Shown piece after piece: positions 45,662-56,683 of a DNA stretch of 64,000 nucleotides (positions within the stretch are counted from its first letter, which is position 1; the number at the start of each line of letters is the position of its first letter). The notes under the pieces are model-generated. The model had not been told where the DNA came from, searched no databases, and saw only the letters and a list, made by a program, of their open reading frames with translations. The translations under genes and the position numbers were made by a program. Source of the stretch: Eutypella sp. D-1 (taxonomy: Eukaryota; Ascomycota; Sordariomycetes; Xylariales; Diatrypaceae); assembly GCA_023313575.1 (NCBI GenBank), contig JAJTTP010000004.1, forward strand, positions 930,001 to 994,000, written 5' to 3'.

Positions 45662-47273
45662 TTACTCCTTGGCAACAACGGGGAGGACGACGGACTCCCA
45701 GAGGCGGCGCTTCTCCTCGTCGGGGGCAGCGGTCCACTCACGCTCGACGTGGGCGAACTCGTCCCACCAGAGGCGGTGGGTGCTCTGGACGGTGTCAGCG
45801 GCGTCAAACGCGCGGCTCTTCCAGGGCTTGTCGAGGATGTAGTGCAGGACGCGGACATCGGCGTCGCGCCACAACGGCGCGTGACACGCCCGCATTGGCT
45901 TCAGCGCGTTGTACGTGTACGGCAGCGGTCGCCACCGGTTGCGGTACACGATCGCCAGAAGGTCTTGGTCGAAGAAGAGCACTACGGCGTCCCGGACGGG
46001 ACTTGGTCAGCTTGCTATTCGCACGCCATGATCCTCTCTTTTCACATTCGTACTTCCCCCCTTGCCCGCTATTGGGGCGGTGGGCATATGCAGTTCCAAC
46101 GAATACAAACGTAAAGGGGACAGCTATAGCGCTAGCGTCAGAGAACTCATGGGATTCCACTCACTCTTCGGCACGTCGGGGTGCGTGTTCATGGCATGAA
46201 TGAGGGCATCGTATTGCTCTTTTGAGGGTTGTAGCACCACGGTTCCGCTGTTGAGGAGGTGGTGGTTCTCGGGCACCTTGCCTTCGACGATGGGGGCGGG
46301 CTCGCCCGTCTCCTGGTTCGCTGCAGTGAAGGCGCAGTTCTCAGGAACCCTATCGAAGATGCATCCAGTGTTACAGAGCAGCTCTCTACCTGAGATGGGT
46401 GGGCCTCATCCAAACTCACCAGTCCTTGCTGTAATGCGGCAGCTTCCGCGGGTTGCAGGTACAGGCGTGGGTGCTTGCGATCCATCCCTTGGGCAAATCC
46501 GTCTCCATCATGTAGTCGATGTTATGCAGGATAATCTGGTCGCTGTCGAGGAGCACAACGCGCTATTTGGCAAGGTAAGAAGTACGGCCGACTCTTGTTA
46601 GCAGCTATTCGGCGCAAATATGCTACAACTTGCACCGTGAAGACACCGATGAACGCCAAGGCTATCCATATTTGACCCAGTGTTTAAGAATATTGGCGGG
46701 TTATGACATACGCGCAGACGGGCCTTCTACCAAGCAGTGGTATATGTGCGAAAGACCACCCCATATACAAGACGAATATCTTCAGAGTAGTACACATTTA
46801 CTCGAATACAATTAAAGCACATTTCATCTTCAACCTCTACACCAACCTCCAAACGTCTTTCTCGAGAACGCACAGGGGGAAAAGCGGGGAAAGGGATGAT
46901 GCACACGAGGGCTACATACCTCATACTCAGTAAAGCCCCAGGGGGCAAGCTTCTCCCAGGTGCCCCTATTAACGACGCCATCACGGGGGGCGGGCTCGAT
47001 CTTGTCGACGGGGATGACGGGGATGCCGGCGGCGTCGAAAGCGCGCATGTATTCGGGGTCATCGCGCTGCAGCTCGCGGGGCACCATGACACGGAGGCGG
47101 TAGCGGGAGCCGTGGCGGCGCAGCGAGTGGTGCAGGACCAGCAGGCCGGCGAAGTAGGCCCGGTTGGTTAGCAGCGTTGTCCAGATCCGCTTCGGGTCGT
47201 AGCCCTCGGCGTCGAGCGTCTGGCCCGGCACCGCGACCGATGTCGGCCCTGCCGCTGAGTTTTCTGACCCCAT
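45662..47273 (-). CDS. Glycosyltransferase family 8 (glycogenin/galactinol synthase-like)
   Basis: Four exons: 47273-46920, 46562-46420, 46349-46165 and 45981-45662; introns of 357, 70 and 183 nt; 333 aa. GT8 enzymes move a sugar from a nucleotide sugar with retention of configuration. RIWTTLLTNRAYFAGLLVL opens the domain. The metal-binding DSD is in ERVVLLDSDQIILHNID, formed across the 357-nt intron. HACTCNPRKLPHY, NCAFTAAN, HLLNSGTVVLQPS and MLFFDQDLLAIVYRNRW are the later family blocks, with NALKPMR and the HYILDKPWK metal-contacting histidine motif at the C-terminus. No signal peptide or membrane segment is seen, so it is probably cytosolic. The acceptor sugar or lipid cannot be told from sequence. 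All splice phases agree. Confidence 0.9.
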
Positions 47274-48958
47274 CGGATAGACGGTTCTTGGATACCGGTC
47301 TGTTCTCTGTCTGCCTCTTTAACTCTCTCTCAATCTAGCCTTGGTAACTCCGTGAAGACGAAACAAGAAGTTGAGGAGGGCAGAGACGAGGAGAGGAGAT
47401 AGTCGAGGCTTGAAGAAGGATTCGAAGCTAGTAGCAAAGTTCCACAGACTTTATGGATCCTCCAAAATACTAAAGAACCCCACCGTGCACGACGCAGCCG
47501 CCGAGATGAACGAGATGATATATACTGTTCGAACTTGAAGTTGGGAGAGATGCGAGAAGCGTTTAGAATGCTGATGACCAATTTTCGACAGACCAGATGA
47601 TTTCAGAAAGGTCACCCCTTACTGCAGGCGGGGAGATAAGCATTAGGCTACGCAAATACTCAAGAACTCTAGAGGACGTAGGTTTTAACTTTAGACCTAG
47701 GATCTAGGTTCTAGAGATCGACATATTAGTACTTCGTATTTCGTGACGTACTTTGTGGTCTGTAAGTACTAGGTAGAACGCAAATAGGATGCTGGTGAGC
47801 CAGCCACCGACCTCATGTATCTTAGGCTAGTAAAGTATGTCTCGGCGGCTTATGAGCCGGCTCCCCCATCCCCCTCAAGCCCCCATCCTCCATCCACTGC
47901 CAACTGCCCATGCACCCCGGACCTGCCGAATAATTCATTGTAAGTAGTGCCAAGTCAGTGTCTTAGGATAGGGTTGCCTACAATACAAAGCGAATAATAA
48001 TTAGTAATATCCCGCAATTCATCCATAACGACGGGCCGAGGCTAAGGAGGTATTTACGGCTACCTACAGTACTATGCCGAACACCGAAGGCTGATTATCG
48101 TTGTCACGATTCACCACCCGTTCATTAATCTTGGGTACATTCAGAAGTTTGAGGGTTTGATCTGTAAGCAGAAGCTGAGCTGAACATGATTCCCCTACCA
48201 GTTTCCCTTTTTTTTTTCTCTTATCACCGAGCCGATCGCCGACCGCAGACCGACCCAGGTCTTCAGATAGGGCGTCAGATAGGGCGGTTAGTTGCGGAGG
48301 CCATAAATAGAAAGTATGTATAGCCTATTTAGTCTAGCCGGTCTGCCGGTGTACTATGCCGGCCACCTGCGTTGCTCCCGATGCACGTGTCTGTAGCCGC
48401 TGGCCTGGATGGGGTTGGTATATTTCGCGCAACATCCAGGTGAAATGACGTGCAGACATAGCCCTGCTAGACTGCATCCATATTGTATAGACTGGATAGA
48501 GAAGGTTCTAAAGGGGCTTCTATTATTCAAAAGGTGGTGTCGGCCTTGGCGCCAGCTATCCGAGCAAGAGCAAGGGGGGCATAGTACGTATTCAGCAAGA
48601 AATGCAGGAAGTCGGGGCCCAAGAGTCAAAACTCTACACATTCAGCTCCAGTGATGCATACTTACCTCAGAGCCATCGGCATGGGCGATGCTTCCTTACT
48701 TATTGTGGAGATATCTACAACGGGGTTTCCGCCCAGGCACCACCTCCATCAGGTGCATTCTCTAGCAGCGACGATGCGCACACACACACATACACATTTA
48801 CACTCACACATTTACGCTCACAGCTAAACATTCAAAAACATCCATTCATACCCGCGTCATAACCATGACCTAAAAGCAATATTTACAGCCCGACAGTACA
48901 CCCTTGCATCCTTGCATCCCTGTATTCCGGTTCCCAATCAAGAGTTCTTTAACATCCC
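47274..48958. other. 1.7-kb intergenic region
   Basis: GT8 promoter side and 3' flank of the 336-aa gene. It contains a run of CACACACA-type sequence near 48780-48815 and GT(A)CCTA words near 47690-47760. No exon is supported. Confidence 0.5.
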
Positions 48959-50042
48959 TCAGGTAGGCACGGTCCAGTCAATGACCTGATCGTAGGTGTC
49001 TCGGGCCGAGACGCCGTTGACGATCAGCTGCATGGAGTCCGCGTTGAAGCAGTTGTCAGCCGTCTCCTTGTCGCAGACCGGGAAGATGGTCTTGTCGGAC
49101 ATGCGGCAGAAGGACCCCTCGGCCTTGTTCATAAAGTCGGGGCCAACTGAGGTTTCGCTCTCGCACAGCTCCTTCGCGTTGTGTTGATCGCCGGTGCTGA
49201 CGACGAGGTTGTTCGCACCCGGGGCGGCAGTACCGTTCACGTCTCGGCGGTACGAGTCGTGGAAGCGGGCAGATACCGGGTGTCTCGGGGGTGCGTATGA
49301 GCGCGCGTTGACGATTGGGTCGTGGACGATCGATCTCGGGTCCGGCTCAGTGTAAAACTTGAACGGCGGGCCTGCCTTGCAGAGATGGTCGATAAACTTG
49401 GCCTGCTCGCCAGAGTCGGGGGGAATCTCGTTGTTGATCTTCGCAAACTCAGGCCAGTGGATCTGGAATCCCGTCTGCGGCTGGTCACCATCCTACATTG
49501 ACATATATTAGCACGGTTTATTCGCAGTTGAGGCTCCGTAGCTGATGAGAGAGAAAAGCACTTACCGAGTCGATCCACATGCAGTCCGGCTTCCTATCCG
49601 AGCCGGAGATGAAAAGGTTGGAAAAGTACCAAGTGGCACCGCACTGACGGCCCCAGTCGCCAGTCCATGCGTACTGGTCGCCGCTCGGCCAGGTGATAGT
49701 GGCATACGCGATGCAGATGGCGTCTTGGCGGGCAGTGAAGAGTGAGTAAGTTGCCTGCTGGGTGCTGTCGCCGTCGTGGCGGACTAAGACATCCTTGATG
49801 CCGCCGTTCTCAATAGTGGAATCATCGGCAATTTCGCCCAGGTATTTTCCGGCCTCGTTGAAAAGCTGGACGTCCGGGAAGTCGCCGCCCGCTTGGTCAA
49901 GGCCACCTGGAGAGTCGAGTCCAACCGCGATCCGGACGGTAGAGCCCACGGGATCGGACTTGGGAAAGCTGTCAATGCCAAACTGGAGGATGCCGAGGAC
50001 GCCTGAGATGACGCCAATGGCTTCGAAAACGCCTGCAGCCAT
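48959..50042 (-). CDS. Uncharacterised fungal protein, 336 aa, hydrophobic N-terminus
   Basis: Two exons, 50042-49566 and 49492-48959, with a 73-nt intron (TCG|GTAAGT, GTAG|GAT). The start at MAAGVFEAIGVISGVLG is chosen over an upstream Met because homologue-like N-termini of this kind begin there; the hydrophobic stretch ends at LGILQFGID. No known domain is recognised. The body has a PSGDQYAWTGDWGRQCG block, WIDSDGDQPQTGFQIHW and FHDSYRRDV, many Asp/Gly and several cysteines (CMWID, CESE, CRMSD, VCDKET, DNCF) near the C-terminus, suggesting disulphides. It may be exported or membrane-associated, but the N-terminus lacks a clear basic region and cleavage site. A lineage-restricted protein is the best description. 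Confidence 0.8.
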
Positions 50043-52155
50043 GATTATGGATATGATGAAGACTGTGCTTAATGAGTGAATATGTTCGGTTAACGCAAAG
50101 GTCAAGAGCGACAGAACGACGTAAAAGCGTCAAAAAAAGGAAGGACAGATGATTAGATGCTGCAGCAGATTGCCGTGCCAGAGAAATCCTCTCAAGTCCG
50201 ACAATCTGGAGAGGAAAGGGCGTATATATACTCAATTCACCAGGGCAGAGAGGACCGGTGTTGAGCTACTCCGGAGGCAGCAGGCTACGGAGGCACATCG
50301 CCAAATCCACTTACCCCTGGTTGGACTAGGTTCTGACTTCTTGGACACTCAGCCGTCCAAGGATAGCGACGTCGCATCCTATCCAGTATCCCTGGGTTTA
50401 TTCGGTATAGAGGGCAAGGCTGCGATCAACGGTAGAATTGTGCCTACGAGAGGCTGCGACTAGCTATGTTTCAAGCTACATCTGGAATACGAATTTCTGC
50501 GATTCTAGTCCGCTTGGCGCACCCCAAAATGAGAAGAGCGTCTAAACCATGAAACTCCAAAAACAAGAATCACGACTAGACGTCACCTCATAAGACGGAA
50601 TATAGCGAGGAGAAGTAACCCGCCCAGCCTGGGACAGCCATACTGGTAATTTGTGATTTTTTTTCCCGGGACGAAATCACCTGAAATTCAATTATACTAT
50701 AGTTTTGGTGTTTTCGATAATTGCCAAGCCCATACAACGGGCACGGATACAGCGAACAGCAGAAGGAAAATGAATCTAATCAAGCTGTATTCAATATACT
50801 CTATTTCCGTTGGCTGGTACCGTGGCTGGTGATGGGCGACCACCCAAGCCATAAGTTCAGTGATCTAGAGCGAACAGCGTGATTGGTGATAATGAAGGGA
50901 AAGCTAGAATACAGGGATATTCGATCTGTCGATATAGCCCTATCGCAGGGGAAAAGTGTAGGGCCACCACTGGGGGCGGTGCGCCTTGACGGCCCACGTG
51001 GACAGGGAAGAACATAAATTGGCAAAGCTATAACGAGTATATATGCGGCTCTGCATGAAATGTGATATAGCAGACTAAGAGGTTTAGGCCTTCGGTGAGT
51101 GTATCAGGAATGCTTTGGTGCAAGTCACTTGTTGGCTATGTTGGTCGGCGTGGTTACATAATTTATGCAGGGGCAGTTGAGTGGGGGCTAGGGGGGTGCG
51201 GGATAACATCGGGAGCCGCACTGGATTGCTATCAATAGATCTAGGGGTCCCTAGATCTAACTAAACATATGATAGCTTCAAGGATGATCTTAAGATTATC
51301 TCCATATCTTCCCACGATCTATCTATCTCCCACTATGTTGGCGTTGCCGCGTTGGTACCATGATCTTCCCCAACAGGGTCTTATAGGCCTGTCTACCTTA
51401 TTACATAGAGGGCTGAGTCGAATAGCGGAACCTGTGACGGGACATGCCGTGACGCTAGTAGCATGAGAACTAACCACTTCGTACCTTGAAGACGTTGATG
51501 ACAATTCCAGCTGTCAAAAAAAGCCATGCATTAGGTCAAGTTGGGGAAGCCTTCAAGAAGACTATCAGCGGCTCCCGCCGGCAGTTGCAAGGTGGACCCC
51601 GTAAGAAGCTTGGCCGCCAGTACTGAGCATATTATACGATGTCCTGTGGCGTGCTGAACTTTAAATTTCAGGGTCGTGTTAATCATCATTCTATGGAAGA
51701 AACCACGGACTCCCACAGACGACGGGTGTGGCCTTTGCGTTCTCAAGTTTCTGGGACCGTGCCTATCGAGGTAGCCCCGGCTGGTGATAACGCGAGGAGC
51801 CCCATTACAGTTCAAGAAAGCCCGTCTTGGAAGAACGAAGAGGAAAATCGATGCCCAAACTCTCCTTGTTAACTCCGGTACTTTGAACGACCATAGACCG
51901 AGAGCGTCAAGTCTATGGGCTAGGAAAACAAAACCTGAGTGCATTAAGAACAAATACCGGCTAGTCAGACAATAAAGTTGTACAAGATACCGTATCCCAA
52001 CCGAATCCTCTTTCTTCATACAATTCATCCTAGACGCCTCCGTAGTAGTCATGGGTATCCATTCATCCGCCTCTAAACATGCCTCTCCGACACACAACAC
52101 CTCCACTGGGCGGTCATCGGGATACCTACTAGCCCGCATCTAATATTCACAATTA
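50043..52155. other. 2.1-kb gene-poor region
   Basis: Promoter side of the 336-aa gene and 3' flank of the membrane-protein gene. A minus-strand open frame at 51531-52139 lacks domain or composition support. A 22-bp palindrome lies at 51237-51258. Confidence 0.5.
51237..51258. repeat. Palindrome with 10-bp arms (AGATCTAGGG)
   Basis: AGATCTAGGG, two bases, then CCCTAGATCT: perfect inverted arms. It could form a hairpin or be a dimer-binding site; no gene context explains it. Confidence 0.85.
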
Positions 52156-55072
52156 TCACCTGTTACCATCCCCCGCCCCGCGCGCGCGCCGGAGCTCCCT
52201 CAGTGTCTGTGCGGCACGCGCGATGCTCTCTCTCTGCTGCGCCAGCAGGGCACGCTGGTTCTCGAGGATCTGCAGCTGCGCGCGCGCGAGCTCTGCCGTC
52301 GTCTCGATCCTACGCCTCAGGTCCGCGATCCTGGCCTCAGCCGTCGCTTTCTCCTTGGCCACGCTGTCGGATCCTCGGGAGGACTGTAAGGGGTCCTTGT
52401 GGTGCTCGTGACGTGCGGGCAGGAACGTATATAGGAGTCGTGGCGGCGTCGACCGCTCGTCTCTCCGGCCTTGACTTAGACGTTGCACAGTCCTATTTTG
52501 TTCAGTGTAGCCGCAATCCACATCGTCAGCTTTCACTTCATCCCCGTCGCCTCTTGGCCTGAGCATGAGGGCCGAATCCGAGCCCCACGACCACCTAGCC
52601 GCCATCACCGCTTTGACTAGATGGACGTAGTGAGCGGCATATGTCCCTACCCGTTCGAGACCGGATCTAATTTCCTGCAGGTTCCCGCCCAGCCCCGCAA
52701 GCGGGTTCCTGGCGGCCGGGCCAGACGCAGAGGAGGGCGGCACGTGCCCGGTTTCTGCTGGCATGCAGATGGTCCAGATGTCCGGGCGGTCGGCGAAGGG
52801 GCAGTACGTAGGGCTATTTTGCGCCACCTCATTTCCGGTTTGCATCTTCCCTGACGGCATAGTCGTGACTTTGGGATGGGTACGCGTCTCTGTCGCGGTG
52901 CTGGTGCTGGTGACGGTACCAGTGCTCGGATGAGATTCCTGGGGTGGTACGGTGGCCGCTGTCGTGGTGTGTGAGCTAGAGTGGCTGGTGCTCCGAGATG
53001 GCTCCTGCTCGCGCGAAGGAGACGTGACGTACGTGGTCAACACGAAGGTCGTTACCGTGTCGGGCTCGTCGTGTGGCTTCGGATCTCTACGTATCACAGT
53101 CACCATTGGGTGGCCACCACCATCGCCATCCTTTAAGGCCTCTGGACCCGTTCGGTCATTTGATATATATTGTGGCCTAGTGTCTTCTGTGAAAGGTGTT
53201 TCCGCCGGCATAATCGTGGCCGTATCAGGAGTGGTATGAGTAGGAAGTAGAGAAGGGGTAGGAGTTAAGTCCTTCAACGTCGAGCTATTAATCGTGACAA
53301 TAGTCTTACCATACACAACCGTGCTATAAGTCTTTCCACTTCTATCCAACGGAATCTTATCCATGAGGCTCTGAGGGATGGAAGACGAAGGCCAGGCCGG
53401 TTGATCCGCTGTCTCTACTTGCTGCGTGCTGGCCAAGTCACTCGGATCCAGCTTGGTCGACATGGACTCGATGGTAGGTAGAGGTATCGTATCTATCGAT
53501 GTTTCGGCTGGTGCTATACATGAAACGAGGTGTCTATCAGCGGGTACTCTTACACAATAGTGCGCTCCGCCACCTGCGCCGTCGTAGTCCGTGGGAGACT
53601 CACTCGTACGACTACTCTTTTCGGAGGAATGTTTCCGCCACTCGAAGATAATGGCGCACCAGCTCCCTACGCGGAGACGCCGGATTCCCGTCAGCGAGAG
53701 AGTTATCTAACTCCGCATGTGAGGTATTGAGATACAAAAATGCGGGGGGCTATGATGTGGGTTCGGTTGAAGCTTACCAATGACAACCAACGCAAGCAAA
53801 GCGAGCATGGCGGCGAAGACGATTTTGGACATCCGCCTTCTGCGAGGGGTCCTAGGTCTGGACGCTGCGATTCCAGGTGCCGTCGTGCCTGCTGGAGATG
53901 CATCAGCTACGAACGGTAAGTTCTCGCTCATTCAGAACTCTGGTCGTGTCAAGTACGCAAACACGGGGTAAAAATACAGCAAGGGGCGGGACTGTCTTAA
54001 GGACAGCACATCGTAGTCGGATGGCAATTACGCCTCACACTTGCTTACCTTCGGCGACGTCACCGACCTTCCCCTGCGAGTAGAACTCCGACAGCGAGAG
54101 ATTCCTTGCGGCATCCTCCTCCTTATTCGAGTGCCTAACCATCCAGGATCGCCATCGTCCCCGTATTTCCGCACTATGGGCATCGAATACGCGGCTGGTC
54201 TCCCCTGGGGCTGAGATTGTAATACCCGGTGGAGCCGATGAAGATGGCATCGCTGCCGTGCACTCTGCACCCCTGTCCAATGGTGAATCGCGTGACGAGG
54301 CCGACCTGCGCGTGTCGGTTGGCGTCGGCGGGGCGAAGAGCACGCGGCGAGCGCTAAAGAGCTTTCGACGCCCAACGGGCGTCGCCGCCGGCGAAAGGGT
54401 GTATGGCTGCAGGAGGAGGTTGTCATCACTGGGCGTAGTCGGGGTTGTGGTTCTGGGAGTCGAGAACCGCGCCATGTCTCCTGGAGTGCAGGAGTGTCCT
54501 TTCCCGCCTCCGCTAGTCACGGATACATTGCTAGTATTTGGACTGATCTGCAGATGCCTGTTTTGCCGCTCCTGCTCTTCTTGTTCCTGCTCCGAACTCC
54601 GTCGATCGGCATCGCTATCGGCATCAGTGGTCGTGGGGTCTTCTGTTGGAGATATCTGTGACTCATCTGACTGGCCGGATAGCATGGGAAATGGGGAAGG
54701 GGGGCGATGCAACTTCTTTTTACCCTTATTATCACCATCATCGCCATCGCTGTTGGTATCTTTAGAGTGGCCAGGATCCCGCCGCTGCTGGTTTCTTCCG
54801 GGCTCGTACTCGCACCGGGGTGAGCGGTGCCAGTGCATGAGACCCTGGTGGTACGATACCGCGGATTCTCTGCGGTTTAGCTGATTTGGTGAAGAATAAG
54901 GGTAAGAGAAATTGCGCGTCGGCGACCGGACTACAGTCCTTTCGGCATCGGCATCATCGCCAGCACCGCCACCGGCCCCATGGCGAACGGTGATCACGGG
55001 GAGTGGGTCATGCCGCTCCTCCGCGGAGGCGTCGGATGGGGCAACCGACTTCTCACTGTCAGTCTGGTTCAT
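52156..55072 (-). CDS. Uncharacterised single-pass membrane protein, 831 aa
   Basis: Three exons: 55072-54049, 53891-53778 and 53513-52156; introns of 157 and 264 nt, all in phase 1. The first ~340 residues are disordered (Ser, Thr, Pro, Asp, Glu) and contain RGRWRSWMVRHSNKEED. After RPRTPRRRRMS one hydrophobic helix (KIVFAAMLALLALVVIA) spans ~364-380. The positive-inside rule puts the N-terminus in the cytosol. The following ~380 residues are Thr/Ser-rich (TSTSTATETRTHPK), as in O-glycosylated exoplasmic segments, with a CPFADRPDIWTICMP patch. The last ~70 residues look like a coiled coil (AEARIADLRRRIETTAELA). No known domain is recognised. The 264-nt intron is accepted because its ends restore VVIAPAETSIDTIPL. 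An additional exon upstream of the first ATG is possible. Confidence 0.65.
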
Positions 55073-56683
55073 TGGTGCCTGGATAGATGTACGTCGTCCA
55101 GCGTGCCAAGGCTCGGCGAGGCACCCAAAATATATGAACCCGATGACTAGGACCACAGGGTACAGATTGATAGAGGAGGGGGGAAAGAATCGTCGAGTGG
55201 GCGCGATCCACGATGAACAATCGGCTCGGCTCTCAACAAAGAGTAAGTATAAGGTCGGTCAGTTGAAGGCAAGACCTCGTGGGATCCAAGTGCCAATCAA
55301 TCTAGATTGAGATGACCGGATGGCAAAGGATACACGAACAGGTGATTGATATGTGAATAGATAGATGTAGAAATGTGACAGCTACTTGTGTACGTAGGTC
55401 GTTGACCAGGCATCAGTCAAACTGTAGGCAAGTCTGTATAGATACTTACCTGCCTACTTAAGTACCTAGGTAGATAGGTATGTAAGAAGTAGGTATAGCT
55501 AGCTACCTTAGGGATGTACATGAAGAGAGCCTTAAGGCAAGACAGAAAAACATCTACTACGAACGCAGGTGTAGACGTCATTTGCATACATTTTTCATAT
55601 GTAGATACCTAGTAATGTTTCAAAACATATCGTACATGAATTAGCTATCGAGTAGACCCAAATGTACAGAAGCCACCGCCCGTTCCCCTTTTCATCCTAA
55701 CCTGGAAGCCAACGATGCCTAACACAGGAAGGGGGTAGGTATATGGAGTAGACAAGCAGGCAGGCACGCATGTATGTATTTAGTACCTATTTGGTATACA
55801 CAAACACCTACCCTACTACTCTGACTACCTCCTTCCCTAGTTCTCCCCAGATCCCGCAGTAGTGCAAGTGCACAGGAACGAAGCGGTGATGGGAGGGGCA
55901 AGTCCAGAATCTCCTTAGATTATACTTTAATAATCAGCCCAAACTACGGAGGATAAACACACATACACACACGACCACGGTACATTTAACACCAAGTGGT
56001 CACTTTCAACGAGTAGGTACAGTGAGAAATGTGATATATGCCTCCTCTCGTTTTAACACCCGTCCCCGCATCCGGGATCCTATGTGAAGTATGCTAAATA
56101 AACTATGGAGGTCGGGTAGTTGTGGTTTTGAAGTTGCCTGTTAAGTATTCGAACAACCCACGCCGACTCCCTATCTGAGCGTGCCCGCGACAAGGCATTA
56201 AACTACTTAAATGAACTATGCCACTCTGCCACGTTCTCTTCCCCAAAAGCAAGATAGTTGAAAAACCTATGGTATAGAATAGGAGATGAGTGTGAAAAGG
56301 TAGTAAGTAGGTCGGAATCAACTATGATGATATAAGTGGTGAAGTATGTACTGGTACTGGGTTCCGTGCAACCTGGTTCTGGTTCTGGTTCTTTCCTCTC
56401 TCACATAAAAACGAACAACGCTCCTATTCTTCGCTTCGCTGCTTTCCTCCCCATCTCCCCTTTCTGTACTACTAATAGCCTACTTACTCCCTGACTGACT
56501 GTCGTCGAGTACACGCGATAATATAATCGAAGAAGAAACGTTGCTTCCCGGGCCCCATATTCCCTGTAGCCGCGATAACATGAAATAGACTTATTTCAAG
56601 GGGCTAGATATATATAATGAAAACATACGTGCGTGGGTTTGCTTGCTAGAGTAGAGTAGAAGTTCAGACCATCAGGCAAGCTG
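55073..56683. other. 1.6-kb intergenic region
   Basis: Promoter side of the membrane-protein gene and 3' flank of AP-2 alpha. The 55380-55820 part is dense in GTACCTAGGTA/TACCTACT words. No exon is supported. Confidence 0.55.

Noticed and set aside
51531..52139. 202-codon open frame on the minus strand
   Set aside because: No domain, no codon bias; lies just after the stop of the membrane-protein gene and is likely its 3' UTR.
53707..53931. Separate small membrane protein starting MSENLPFVADASPAG
   Set aside because: An in-frame stop precedes it, and a branch site plus TCTCCAG acceptor inside it join in phase to the upstream exon, so the first ~14 residues are intronic.
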